A stretch of DNA of 64,000 bases from CALDTK01 sp965215215 (lineage in GTDB: Bacteria; Bacteroidota; Bacteroidia; Chitinophagales; Saprospiraceae), in NCBI GenBank assembly GCA_965215215.1, contig OZ244043.1:992001-1056000 (forward strand). Reading direction: 5' to 3'. Made by a program: the position numbers and the translations under genes. This document shows, one piece after another, positions 26,176 to 34,972 of this stretch. The notes under the pieces were generated by a model, which had not been told where the DNA came from, ran no database searches, and was given only the letters and a program-made list of their open reading frames with translations. The stretch's first letter is position 1. The number at the start of each line of letters is the position of its first letter.

Positions 26176-26850
26176 CTAACGGCCGCTCTGTAGGCTATCG
26201 GCTACGTGGTGACTCACGTCGTAATCGCGGAGCACGATGTCGAGGATGCGATCGTCGCCCACGGTATAGCCTTCGTTGAGCTGGTGACCGAAAAATTTAC
26301 CCATGGTCGTCCAGTAGGTGGCGGTAAGTCCACCGCGTAGCTCCTTGATCAGGTCGTGCATCGGCTCGCCGGTCTCCTTCTCGATCATCTTCACGAGAAT
26401 GTAACCCTGCGTCTTCGTCAGCTTCTTGAGCGGGTCCTCGAATTCCTTCTTCAGCTCCTTCTGGAGCCGCTTGTAGTGGCGCTTGCGAGCGCGGTCGCCC
26501 ATGGTTTCGGTTACCTCCTCGGTTTCGCGGAAGATCCGGATCGCCTCCACGGCGTAGGGGTACACCTTGCCGGCGTAGTAGCGGTACTTGCGGTAGAGCT
26601 TGTAGTCGTCGGCGTTGTCGAAGGCGCGCGGGCTCGACACCGAAACGTCGGCGAGGCTACTGGCGACGAGGATCGTATCCCCGGCATCCGTCACCATCAT
26701 CGCCAGCTCCTGGCCGTCGATTTGTACGTTTCGGCCGACCAGCAAACGTTCCCGAAAGAGGGTATCCCGCTGCACGCTCTCCTGAGCCCCGAGCGCGGCA
26801 GTGGCGCAGAGACCGATGAGTAGTGGTAGATGACGGCGGAGCAGAGGCAT
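26176..26850 (-). CDS. DUF4294 domain-containing secreted protein
   Basis: 224 residues from ATG 26850 (MPLLRRHLPLLIGLCATAAL, signal peptide ending LGAQE); the open frame extends upstream without homology. The DUF4294 domain shows YKLYRKYRYYAGKVYPYAVE, KRLQKELKKEFEDPLKKLTK and GYILVKMIEKETGEPMHDLI. This family is nearly confined to Bacteroidota and its function is unknown; it is envelope-located by its signal. It sits between asnB and a DUF922 gene on the same strand. Confidence 0.88.
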   Translation of the reverse strand: MPLLRRHLPLLIGLCATAALGAQESVQRDTLFRERLLVGRNVQIDGQELAMMVTDAGDTILVASSLADVSVSSPRAFDNADDYKLYRKYRYYAGKVYPYAVEAIRIFRETEEVTETMGDRARKRHYKRLQKELKKEFEDPLKKLTKTQGYILVKMIEKETGEPMHDLIKELRGGLTATYWTTMGKFFGHQLNEGYTVGDDRILDIVLRDYDVSHHVADSLQSGR

Positions 26851-26915
26851 GGATAGCTGGGATGGGGCTAAAAGGGGACAGCAAGAATGATGCGGTTTTG
26901 CGATAACGCGTGGTC

Positions 26916-27527
26916 TTATTGCATAGAGATGGAGAGTTTCTTGTCTGCGACGGCGGCCGTGGCGATGAGTTGCTCGCCGACCCAGGCCGTCCAGCGGGCT
27001 TGCTGACCGCGGTCGGCGTACACCTCGCGGTCGTACTCGTTTTGGGTCCGCCGGCTCGCTTCCCATACCTCGTTGTAGATACGCTCGTGGTTGGCGAGAA
27101 AATCGGCGTGGGATTTCACCTCTTCGCGGTAACGTAAAATGAGCTCACGGGCGTAGAGCTCCGTGATGTCGAAGTGGAGTTGCTCGTGGGCGAGGGTGCG
27201 CGCGTCGAGCTGGGAGCGCCGGAAGAAAGAGTTGCAAGGGTCGAAAAAGCTGGTGGCCTCGACCACGAAGCTATCGGCGCTCGCGCCGGCGTGCGAGCGG
27301 GTACGGATGCCGGTGTTGGCCTCGGCCTGGTGCTCGTCGTCGCCGGGCTTCGCCCGGAAATCCCCGATGCGCAGCTTCAGGTCCGGCGCCCAAGTCAGCT
27401 CGAGCCGGCAGGGCGGCACCTGGGCCGCCACGGGACCGGGCGCGACCTGTTTTGCCGCGAGCGGGAGGAGGGCGACCAGGGCCAGCGACGCGAGTGAGGA
27501 TAGGTACGGCACGCCACAGTAACGCAC
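26916..27527 (-). CDS. DUF922 family putative zinc protease
   Basis: 203 residues with an N-terminal hydrophobic signal (LSSLASLALVALLPLAAKQV). The motif TLAHEQLHFDITELYAREL gives HExxH plus a downstream Asp, the pattern of the DUF922 metallopeptidase-like family. Conserved LTWAPDLKLRIGDFRA at the start and YDREVYADRGQQARWTAWV near the end support the family. Proteolysis is predicted, not shown. Confidence 0.8.
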   Translation of the reverse strand: MRYCGVPYLSSLASLALVALLPLAAKQVAPGPVAAQVPPCRLELTWAPDLKLRIGDFRAKPGDDEHQAEANTGIRTRSHAGASADSFVVEATSFFDPCNSFFRRSQLDARTLAHEQLHFDITELYARELILRYREEVKSHADFLANHERIYNEVWEASRRTQNEYDREVYADRGQQARWTAWVGEQLIATAAVADKKLSISMQ

Positions 27528-27561
27528 GAGGGTGCGGCCAGCTTGCTACATACACTATACG

Positions 27562-28236
27562 TTAAGGTGTAGCTCCTGCCACGACGACGACGATCTCGCC
27601 GCGTACCTTCTCCTGCGCTTCGTAGGCTCGGAGGAGGACGTGCAGTCGGTCCGTGCGCAGGTCTTCGTGCAGCTTCGATATCTCCCGGGCCACGCAGGCC
27701 ACGCGCTCGGGGCCGCAGCGCTCGGAGAGCTCGCGCAGGCAGCGCACGAGGCGATGCGGGCTCTCGTAGAGCACGAAGGTGACGGGCAGGGCGGCGAGGT
27801 ACTCGAGGCGCGTTTTGCGGCCTTTCTTAGCCGGCAGGAAGCCCTCGAAGTGGAATTTATCGCAGGGCAGGCCGCTGGCCGCGAGGGCGGGCACGAAGGC
27901 GGTCGGTCCGGGGAGGCAGCTTACCTCCAAACCGGCTTCCCGGCAGGCGCGCACGAGTAAAAATCCCGGATCGGAGATTGCGGGCGTACCGGCGTCGGTA
28001 ACGAGCGCCACGGTTTGCCCGGCCCGCAGCAGCTCGAGGTAGCTACCCAGGCGCGCGTGCTCGTTGTGGGCGTGGAACGGCCTGAGGCCGGCCGAGATGC
28101 CGTAGTGTTGCAGCAGCTTGCCCGTGGTGCGGGTGTCCTCCGCCAACACCACGTCCGCTTCCGCTAAAACCTCCCGCGCCCGCTCCGTGATGTCGCCGAG
28201 GTTCCCGATGGGGGTCGGCACGAGGATCAAACTCAC
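27562..28236 (-). CDS. rsmI: 16S rRNA (cytidine-1402-2'-O)-methyltransferase
   Basis: 224 residues. Starts LILVPTPIGNLGDITERARE, the RsmI N-terminal signature of the tetrapyrrole-methylase fold; VVLAEDTRTTGKLLQHYGIS, TVALVTDAGTPAISDPGFLL and SGLPCDKFHFEGFLPAKKGR follow. It methylates the ribosomal decoding centre together with RsmH. Its start overlaps the purS stop by four bases (28233-28236), indicating coupled translation. Confidence 0.95.
   Translation of the reverse strand: MSLILVPTPIGNLGDITERAREVLAEADVVLAEDTRTTGKLLQHYGISAGLRPFHAHNEHARLGSYLELLRAGQTVALVTDAGTPAISDPGFLLVRACREAGLEVSCLPGPTAFVPALAASGLPCDKFHFEGFLPAKKGRKTRLEYLAALPVTFVLYESPHRLVRCLRELSERCGPERVACVAREISKLHEDLRTDRLHVLLRAYEAQEKVRGEIVVVVAGATP
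28157..28170 (+). repeat. GCTTNCGCNAAAAC motif copy 8
   Basis: Exact match (N5=C, N9=T), antisense to rsmI where the codons read V-L-A-E-A. Confidence 0.8.
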
Positions 28237-28493
28237 TCCCGGCCGGCCGGCGAGAGCGTAAATTCGAAACGCTCCACGATCGGATTGGTGAGCACGGACC
28301 GGCAGGCCGTTTCGACCTGCTCGCGGGCCTGCGCCTCCGACTCGGCGTCCACCTTCAGCTCCACGCGTCTGCCGATGCGCACGTCGCGTACGCCCCGCAC
28401 GCCGACGTTGGGCAGGCTGTTGCGCACGGCCTTACCCTGCGGGTCGAGGAGCTCGGGGTGCGGCATGATGGACACGTTAGCTAAGTACAGCAT
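28233..28493 (-). CDS. purS: Phosphoribosylformylglycinamidine synthase subunit PurS
   Basis: 86 residues, the usual PurS size. Pattern LANVSIMPHPELLDPQGKAV, then NVGVRGVRDVRIGRRVELKV and ARCEQ-like helices (EAQAREQVETACRSVLTNPI). PurS bridges PurL and PurQ in the fourth step of purine synthesis. purL and purQ are not in the window. It is coupled to rsmI. Confidence 0.88.
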   Translation of the reverse strand: MLYLANVSIMPHPELLDPQGKAVRNSLPNVGVRGVRDVRIGRRVELKVDAESEAQAREQVETACRSVLTNPIVERFEFTLSPAGRE

Positions 28494-28526
28494 GGGCGGA
28501 AGGTACGTCCGGGCGGTAAAGCTCGC

Positions 28527-29222
28527 CTAGCTCGGGCGCCAGACCGCGGGACTGAGGATGTAGAGGCCCATGACCGCGAGCAGGGCCGCCCAACCCAGTA
28601 TCCAGGGGAGGATCAATGCGGCGACCCCGACGAGCCAGACCGGCCAGTTTCGCCGGGCCCGCGGATCGAGCTTGTTGCTGAAGAAAGGGAGGTCGCTTAC
28701 GAGCAGGTAGGCGCTCGACAGGAGGATCGGCAGGATTACGATCGGTTCGGTGAGTGTTTCGCGCAGGCCGAGTGCGTCGGTACGGTAGGTCTGCAGCAGG
28801 CCGAACCACAGCAGGGTGTTGCTCGGCGTCGCCAACCCGACGAAGTGCTTCGTGTCGGCCTGCTCCACGTTGAAGCGCGCGAGCCGCACCGCGCTCAGTA
28901 CCGGGATGAGCAAACCCGCGAAGGCTACGAGCGGTAGGGCCTCCGGGCTACCCGTTGCCTGTTTTTGCGAAAGCAATACCACCGCCATCAAGCCCGGGCT
29001 TACGCCAAAACTCACCATGTCGGCCAGGCTATCGAGCTCCCGGCCGAACGGTCCGCTAACCCCGGCCGCGCGGGCGGCGAAGCCGTCGAGGAAGTCGGCC
29101 ACCGCCGAGACCAGCAGGCACCACGGCACCCAACCCAGCTCACCGCGTACCAGCGCGATGCAGGCCACCACACCGGCGGCCAGGTTGGTGAGCGTGAGTA
29201 CGTGGGGCAGCAGACGCAGCAT
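28527..29222 (-). CDS. pssA: CDP-diacylglycerol-serine O-phosphatidyltransferase
   Basis: 231 residues with about six membrane helices. The CDP-alcohol phosphotransferase motif D-G-x2-A-R-x8-G-x3-D-x3-D is seen as DFLDGFAARAAGVSGPFGRE then LDSLADMVSFGVSPG. It makes phosphatidylserine, precursor of phosphatidylethanolamine. 33 bases upstream of purS on the same strand, so probably the first gene of a pssA-purS-rsmI transcript. Confidence 0.93.
   Translation of the reverse strand: MLRLLPHVLTLTNLAAGVVACIALVRGELGWVPWCLLVSAVADFLDGFAARAAGVSGPFGRELDSLADMVSFGVSPGLMAVVLLSQKQATGSPEALPLVAFAGLLIPVLSAVRLARFNVEQADTKHFVGLATPSNTLLWFGLLQTYRTDALGLRETLTEPIVILPILLSSAYLLVSDLPFFSNKLDPRARRNWPVWLVGVAALILPWILGWAALLAVMGLYILSPAVWRPS
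28961..28974 (-). repeat. GCTTNCGCNAAAAC motif copy 9
   Basis: Exact match on the minus strand (N5=T, N9=A) in pssA. Left member of an inverted pair with the next copy, 23 bases apart. Confidence 0.8.
28998..29011 (+). repeat. GCTTNCGCNAAAAC motif copy 10
   Basis: Exact match (N5=A, N9=C) in pssA. The two copies in this gene are read in different frames. Confidence 0.8.
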
Positions 29223-29339
29223 CCGGCGGGGGGACTTAAGCGGGGAAAGCTCGTACGGTAGACTACCTACCGCGGGGTAAAGTACACGCCCAACGCACCC
29301 AACGTGCTTACCTTCCGGGGGCTTACCCGATAGAAGTGT

Positions 29340-32162
29340 ATGATACTTAGCGTTACCCGCGGCCTCCCGCTCGCGGTGCTCTTGTTGCTGGCCGGTAGAT
29401 TCGTGTACGCCCAGGGCGGCGACGATTGCGTATCGGCAACGGAGCTAGGCCGACTGAGCGCGGAGCGGTGCCTGACGGCAGATCTCAACGTAGCCACCGA
29501 AAGCCAGGACCTACCGACCTCCCAGTGTATCCCCGAGCAACTGGGCCGGGCCGTACCCGACGTCTACTACGCCTTCGAGGCGGTCGGCGACGCACTTTTC
29601 GTCACCCTGGGCTCCAATACGGGCACCCCCCAGTTTATCCTCTACGACGGAGATTGCGCCGGGCCGGCGGTGGCGAGTTGCGCGAGCGACGCATTCGGCA
29701 CGGGGACGGTAACCCAAGTGGTACCCGAACTCAACGTGGGCGGGCGGTACGTCCTGCGGGTGTCAAATCGCGACGGCGGATCGGACGACCTCGAGGTTTG
29801 TCTTTCGACCGAGGGCATCCCCGGCCCCGAACCGAACGCCGATTGCGGAGACGCCCGCGTGCTCTGCGACGAGTCGGAGTCTATCTCGATCGGCGAGGTA
29901 CTCACCGCCGGGGAGGTGGACGATTTGAGCGGGCTCACCTGCGGGCTACCCGACCTGCCCTCGAAGTGGTTTCGGTGGACCTGCGACCAGCCCGGCGATC
30001 TCGAGTTCACGATTACCCCGGCGGACCCCTCGGACGACCTCGACTTCGCCTTGTTCGAGCTCGACCCCGGACCGGATGCGTGCGCCGGCAAGACCGAGCT
30101 TCGCTGCATGGCCTCCGGCGAGATCGTCGGCGAGCCCCGCTCCGAGTGGGAGCGCTGCACGGGGGCTACCGGACTGCGCGGCGACTCCTTCGGGGAGATG
30201 GAACCGAAGGGGTGCCTAAACGACGTGGCGAACGGCTTCGTTAGCAACAACTTCCTCGAACCACTCGCCATGGAGGCCGGACGGTCGTACGCGCTCGTCG
30301 TGCTCAACAGCAGCTTCAGCGGCCGGGGCTTCGAGCTAGCCTTCGGGGGTACCGGCACCTTCGCCGGCCCGGACGTTAGCGCCACGGCCGACAAGACGTT
30401 GGTCGACTGCGGGGACCCCGTTTCGTTCGACGTGGTCGGTATCGCCGAAGCGGGCACGACCTACAGCTGGGACTTCGGTCCGATCGCCACCCCGGCCACC
30501 TCGACCGAGCGGCAGCCCGACCCGGTGAGCTTCAGCGGTGGCGGGCTACAGACCGTCGAGCTTACCGTGAGCGCACCGGGCGGATGCGAGACCGTAAAGT
30601 CCGTCGAGATAGACGTTAGGCCCTGCTGCGATCCGGCCGACGAGCCGAAGTTCGCGGAGCCCGATTTGATCAACCCGACCACCTGCCCCACGGTGGTCGG
30701 CGGGAGCATTACCGTCAACCTGAGCACCGACCCCACGGGGGCGACCTACAGCATCGACGGTGGGCCGTTCGGCCCCTCGAACACCTTCACCGGTTTAGCC
30801 GCCGGCCAGCACAAGATCGACGTCAACCGGGGGGGATGCACCGTCGCGAGGCTGTATACGCTCGAGGCGGCTTCCGCCCTCGAGGCCACCGCTACGCCGA
30901 AGGCCTCGGGCTGCGGCGGCGCGGGGAGCGGGGAGATCGGCGTTACGACCACGAGCGCGGGCACCGGCTTAACGTACAGCCTCGACGGGGTGACCTTCCA
31001 GAGCTCCCCCACCTTCGGCAATCTCGATCCCGGGCTTTACGACGTGACCGTGCGGGACGCGAACGGCTGCCAGACCGAGGTAAACGGCGTGGAGGTCGAG
31101 AGCGAAAGCGGGATAGAGATCGACCTGGGTCTCGACCGGAACGTCGATCCCAACCAGGTAGTCACGGTCACGGCCGCGGTGACACCGGCGGGTGCCTACG
31201 ATTACCGATCCGGCTGGTCGGGCTTGCCCTACACCTGCGCCAACGCCGATTGTTCGGAAGTCGACGTAACGACCGACACCTCGGGTAGCTTCACCCTCTC
31301 GCTTACCGGCGCAGACGGGTGCGAAGCCTCCAGGAGCGTCAAGATTGATGTAGCCGAGGGCTGCTTTGCGGGCGCGGAGATCGTGGCCGGGGATACCGTA
31401 GCGCAGGATCCGACTTGCCCGGGTTTCGGGGACGGGCGCATAGCGGTCCCCATCGCCGCGGGCGGCGCGGGGGCCGAGTTCAGTCTCGACGGCGCGGCCT
31501 TCGGTCCGGACAGTACCTTCGGGGGGCTACTCGCCGGCAGCTACAACGTAGTGTTCCGCAACGCCGCTGGGTGTACGGATTCGGTACTGTTCACACTCAC
31601 CGACCCACCCGGGGTACTGCTCGAGCTCGGTAACCCGATCACCGCCTACCGCGGCGACACGATCGACGTGCGCGGGGCTACCGATCCGTTCGGCGAGTAC
31701 GACCTGGCGTGGACGGGCGTCGATACGTTCGAGTGCTTGGACCCAGCTTGCCAGACCATACGATTGCCGGTCTTCGAACCCAAAACTTTAGTCGCCGATC
31801 TACTCGACGAGCGCGGTTGCCCCGCCGTGGATTCCGTGTCGATAGACCTCGCCGATGCGTCGGTCCGCCCGCTGTTCGCACCCACCGCGTTCTCGCCGAA
31901 CGGCGATCGGGTACACGACCGTTGGACGCTCTACGGCCCGAGCGTCGCCGAGCGGGTTCGCTCGCTGCGCATCTACGACCGCTGGGGGAACGAGATCGTT
32001 ACGCAGGTCGACTTCCCGCTCAACGACGAGGAGAATTACGGGTGGGACGGCACCCGGGCGGGCGAACCCTGCGATGTGGGGATGTACGTATTTACCGCGG
32101 AGATCGAATACCGGGGCGGCGATCGCGTTCAGGCGACCGGAGACATAACCCTCCTGCGTTGA
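29340..32162 (+). CDS. Large secreted protein with SprB repeats and type B sorting domain
   Basis: 940 residues, signal peptide ending RFVYAQG. Two N-terminal Cys-containing beta-sandwich domains (about 25-345), a PKD-like domain (AEAGTTYSWDFGPIATPATS) and SprB-type repeats with the phrase YSIDGGPFG..FTGLAAGQH, FSLDGAAFGPDSTFGGLLAG. The C-terminus is the gliding-motility-associated domain: APTAFSPNGDRVHDRWTLYG, RSLRIYDRWGNEIV and GMYVFTAEIEYRGG. Exported by the type IX system and probably surface-anchored as an adhesin-like fibre. The next gene is a shorter paralogue with the same domain order. Confidence 0.85.
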   Translation: MILSVTRGLPLAVLLLLAGRFVYAQGGDDCVSATELGRLSAERCLTADLNVATESQDLPTSQCIPEQLGRAVPDVYYAFEAVGDALFVTLGSNTGTPQFILYDGDCAGPAVASCASDAFGTGTVTQVVPELNVGGRYVLRVSNRDGGSDDLEVCLSTEGIPGPEPNADCGDARVLCDESESISIGEVLTAGEVDDLSGLTCGLPDLPSKWFRWTCDQPGDLEFTITPADPSDDLDFALFELDPGPDACAGKTELRCMASGEIVGEPRSEWERCTGATGLRGDSFGEMEPKGCLNDVANGFVSNNFLEPLAMEAGRSYALVVLNSSFSGRGFELAFGGTGTFAGPDVSATADKTLVDCGDPVSFDVVGIAEAGTTYSWDFGPIATPATSTERQPDPVSFSGGGLQTVELTVSAPGGCETVKSVEIDVRPCCDPADEPKFAEPDLINPTTCPTVVGGSITVNLSTDPTGATYSIDGGPFGPSNTFTGLAAGQHKIDVNRGGCTVARLYTLEAASALEATATPKASGCGGAGSGEIGVTTTSAGTGLTYSLDGVTFQSSPTFGNLDPGLYDVTVRDANGCQTEVNGVEVESESGIEIDLGLDRNVDPNQVVTVTAAVTPAGAYDYRSGWSGLPYTCANADCSEVDVTTDTSGSFTLSLTGADGCEASRSVKIDVAEGCFAGAEIVAGDTVAQDPTCPGFGDGRIAVPIAAGGAGAEFSLDGAAFGPDSTFGGLLAGSYNVVFRNAAGCTDSVLFTLTDPPGVLLELGNPITAYRGDTIDVRGATDPFGEYDLAWTGVDTFECLDPACQTIRLPVFEPKTLVADLLDERGCPAVDSVSIDLADASVRPLFAPTAFSPNGDRVHDRWTLYGPSVAERVRSLRIYDRWGNEIVTQVDFPLNDEENYGWDGTRAGEPCDVGMYVFTAEIEYRGGDRVQATGDITLLR

Positions 32163-32261
32163 GCTCGTCGCGCGGTCTGGGCAAGTATGTACGCTTTTAA
32201 CAATCGTGGCCGATGGGTGAGCGTTTAGCTCTTCCGTCGTGGTACTTTATCGGACTTCCCC

Positions 32262-34364
32262 ATGCAGCTATTCCGCGTCCTGTGTTTTGGCTTGACCGTG
32301 CTGCTCTGCACGGTTGGGCGAGCGCACGCGCAGGTGGCCAACGACGACTGTACGGGGGCGGTGGCGCTGGGGGTGGTAGACAGCTATTGTTCCGGGCCGG
32401 CCGAGTTCACGACCATCGACGCTACGAGCGGGGGCCGTCAGGATACCGGGCGGAACTGTATCCTCGACACGGCGGGCGTGGACGTCTGGTTCAGTTTTCG
32501 CGCGAGCTCGACCGAGTACAACATCCGGGTGATCGGGGACCTACCCCGGGCGAGTAAGGGGACCCTGATCAGTCCGGAGTTCGCCCTGTTCTCCGGCACC
32601 TGCGCCGACAACGAGCTCGAGGCCTGCTCCTCGGATGCTACCGGCGCCAACGTGGCCGAAGTTTTCGGCGGGGGCCTCGTTCCGGGCGAACTGTACTACT
32701 TGCGCGTGAGTGCACGCGATGGAGTGGTCGGTACTTTCCAACTTTGCGTAAACGTGTTCGAGTACGTGCCCGAACCGCAGAGCGACTGCTTGACGGGCGT
32801 GGTGCTCTGCGACAAACAGCCTTTCTCGGTAACGCGGCTCATCGGGGGAGGTACCGATCGGAACGAACTGGCGGACGCCGTGTGCCTGAACGCTACCGAG
32901 GAAGGGTCGGCGTGGTACCGTTGGACTTGCCGGGAGGCCGGCACCCTCGGCTTCAGCCTCACGCCGAGCAACCCGGACGACGACCTCGACTTCGCCGTGT
33001 ACGAACTGCCCGGGGGGCTCGGCGATTGCGCGGGCAAACGTACGATCCGGTGCGAAGCCTCCGGCGCGGAACGGGGTGTCCCCGATTGGTTCGAGCGCTG
33101 CCACGGGCCTACCGGGCTGCGCGAGGGCGAAACGGACGAAGTGGAGTTTCCGGGCTGCCCGCCGGAAAACAACGCTTACGTAGCCGAGATCGACATGGTA
33201 GCCGGCCGCAGCTACGCCCTGGTCGTTAACAACTTCTCCCAGAGCGGCAACGGGTTCGCCATAGAATGGACCGGTACCGGGACTTTCGTAGGACCGGACG
33301 TGGCCTTCGCCTTCGACCCGCGGGAGCCCGCGTGCGATAAGGACGAGATTACGTTCACGAACCTCACGACCGGAGTCGTCGGGCCCGATCCCCCGCTCTT
33401 CCAGTGGTCGTTCGGCGAATACGCGAGCCAGGCGACTTACGAAGGTTTCGAACCGCCGGTCATCACCTACGAGGCCTTCGGCGAACGCGCCGTGGTGTTG
33501 CGCCTCACCGACCGCCCGAGCGGCTGCGTGGTTACCGCCATCGAGACGGTCGAGATCGACCCGTGTTGCACCGAGGAAGATCCGCTCGTGGCCGGTCGGC
33601 CCGAGGTAAGGGACCCGGTGTGCCCCGGATCGGCCTCGGGGGAGATCGGGGTCCCCGACGTGAGCGGACCGCGCGACTACTTCTACAGCCTCGACGGCTC
33701 GCTCTACGGTGCGGACAGTATTTTCTCGCAACTGCGCGCCGGCGAATACACGGTGTACCTCGAGAACATCAAAGGGTGCCGCGATACGGTGGAGGCGAAG
33801 CTTACCGACCCTCCGCCCTTCGACATCGAGATCGGACCGGACCGAACCATAGATTTCGGGGACAGTCTCGAGGTGGTCGCGGTGGCCACCGGTACCAACG
33901 AGCTCGACTACGCGTGGACGGGGGTGGATTCCATCGAATGCCTCGATCCGAGTTGCTCGCGGGTCGCGGTGTTCGCGTACGGTTCCGCGCAGCTCGAGGC
34001 GAGTGTGGCCGATGCGGACGGTTGCCTGGCGACCGACTTCTTGCGGGTCGACGTACGTAAGCAGCGCCCCCTTTACGCGCCCACCGCCTTCTCGCCGAAC
34101 GGCGACGAGCGCAACGACCGCTGGACGCTCTACGGGCCGGCCACCGTCCGCAAGATCGTATCGGTACGGGTGTTCGATCGGTGGGGAAGCGTCGTTTGGC
34201 GTGGGTTCGATCTACCGCCCAACGACCCGAGCGCCGGCTGGGATGGGCTACGCGCCGGGGCCAACGATCCCCTCCCCCCCGCCGTGTACGCCTTCGTGGC
34301 CCAGGTCGAGTACATCGACGGCGAGGTGTACGACATCAGCGGCGACATAAACCTCTTGCGCTAG
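32262..34364 (+). CDS. Secreted SprB-repeat protein with type B sorting domain, paralogue
   Basis: 700 residues, signal peptide MQLFRVLCFGLTVLLCTVGR ending AHAQV. The two N-terminal domains align with those of the upstream protein (WYRWTCREAGTLGFSLTPSN versus WFRWTCDQPGDLEFTITPAD). It has one SprB-like repeat (YSLDGSLYGADSIFSQLRAG) where the paralogue has three, and the same tail (APTAFSPNGDERNDRWTLYG, VRVFDRWGSVVW). The pair arose by duplication with loss or gain of repeats. Likely surface protein; partner unknown. Confidence 0.85.
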   Translation: MQLFRVLCFGLTVLLCTVGRAHAQVANDDCTGAVALGVVDSYCSGPAEFTTIDATSGGRQDTGRNCILDTAGVDVWFSFRASSTEYNIRVIGDLPRASKGTLISPEFALFSGTCADNELEACSSDATGANVAEVFGGGLVPGELYYLRVSARDGVVGTFQLCVNVFEYVPEPQSDCLTGVVLCDKQPFSVTRLIGGGTDRNELADAVCLNATEEGSAWYRWTCREAGTLGFSLTPSNPDDDLDFAVYELPGGLGDCAGKRTIRCEASGAERGVPDWFERCHGPTGLREGETDEVEFPGCPPENNAYVAEIDMVAGRSYALVVNNFSQSGNGFAIEWTGTGTFVGPDVAFAFDPREPACDKDEITFTNLTTGVVGPDPPLFQWSFGEYASQATYEGFEPPVITYEAFGERAVVLRLTDRPSGCVVTAIETVEIDPCCTEEDPLVAGRPEVRDPVCPGSASGEIGVPDVSGPRDYFYSLDGSLYGADSIFSQLRAGEYTVYLENIKGCRDTVEAKLTDPPPFDIEIGPDRTIDFGDSLEVVAVATGTNELDYAWTGVDSIECLDPSCSRVAVFAYGSAQLEASVADADGCLATDFLRVDVRKQRPLYAPTAFSPNGDERNDRWTLYGPATVRKIVSVRVFDRWGSVVWRGFDLPPNDPSAGWDGLRAGANDPLPPAVYAFVAQVEYIDGEVYDISGDINLLR

Positions 34365-34385
34365 CAAACGTACCTGCACCGAGTG

Positions 34386-34949
34386 ATGCAAATTTCAGCG
34401 TGGATTCGAGGACTCCGAGTGCTGGCGGCGGGGACCGTTTTAGCGACAGCGGTACTGGGCTGCGAGAACGACCCGGTCGAGGTGGCGCAATTTTTTCGGG
34501 AAGGTCCACCCGACGCGGAAGTGATCACGGATTTCGAAACGATCTACTCGGACAGCGCCGTCGTCAAGGTCCGGATCCGGGGGCCGCGCATGCTCCGTTA
34601 CGAGAAGGACGGGGAGTTCGTGCAGGAGTTTCCCGAGGGCGCCGAAATCGAGTTCTTCGACCCCGACGGCCGGGTCAGCAGCACGCTGGCGAGCAAGTAC
34701 GGCATCCGCTACGACGACCAGGAGCGGGTGGTGGTGCGCGATTCGGTGGTCTGGCGATCGCTCGAGACCGGGGATCAGCTCGATACCGAAGAGCTGACCT
34801 GGCTCGAGCACGAACAGCGGATCTTCTCGGATCGGTACGTCCGGGTGGTCCAGGCGGACAAAATCATCACCGGCGTCGGCTTCGAGAGCACGCAGGACTT
34901 CTCCGAGTCGAGCGTACGGGCCATCCAGGGAGTTATCCGCCGCCCCTAG
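34386..34949 (+). CDS. lptC: LPS export periplasmic protein LptC
   Basis: 187 residues from ATG 34386. Lipobox-like VLATAVLGCEN gives an N-terminal lipid or membrane anchor, common in Bacteroidota LptC. The rest is the beta-jellyroll of the LptA/LptC fold: SDSAVVKVRIRGPRMLRYEK, FPEGAEIEFFDPDGRVSSTL, LDTEELTWLEHEQRIFSDRY and TGVGFESTQDFSESSVRAIQ, the last being the usual LptC C-terminal signature. It moves lipopolysaccharide across the periplasm with LptBFG and LptA. It precedes the CNNM gene by 23 bases, an arrangement frequent in this phylum. Confidence 0.85.
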   Translation: MQISAWIRGLRVLAAGTVLATAVLGCENDPVEVAQFFREGPPDAEVITDFETIYSDSAVVKVRIRGPRMLRYEKDGEFVQEFPEGAEIEFFDPDGRVSSTLASKYGIRYDDQERVVVRDSVVWRSLETGDQLDTEELTWLEHEQRIFSDRYVRVVQADKIITGVGFESTQDFSESSVRAIQGVIRRP

Positions 34950-34972
34950 TTTAGCGTAACCTTAGCGCCCCC

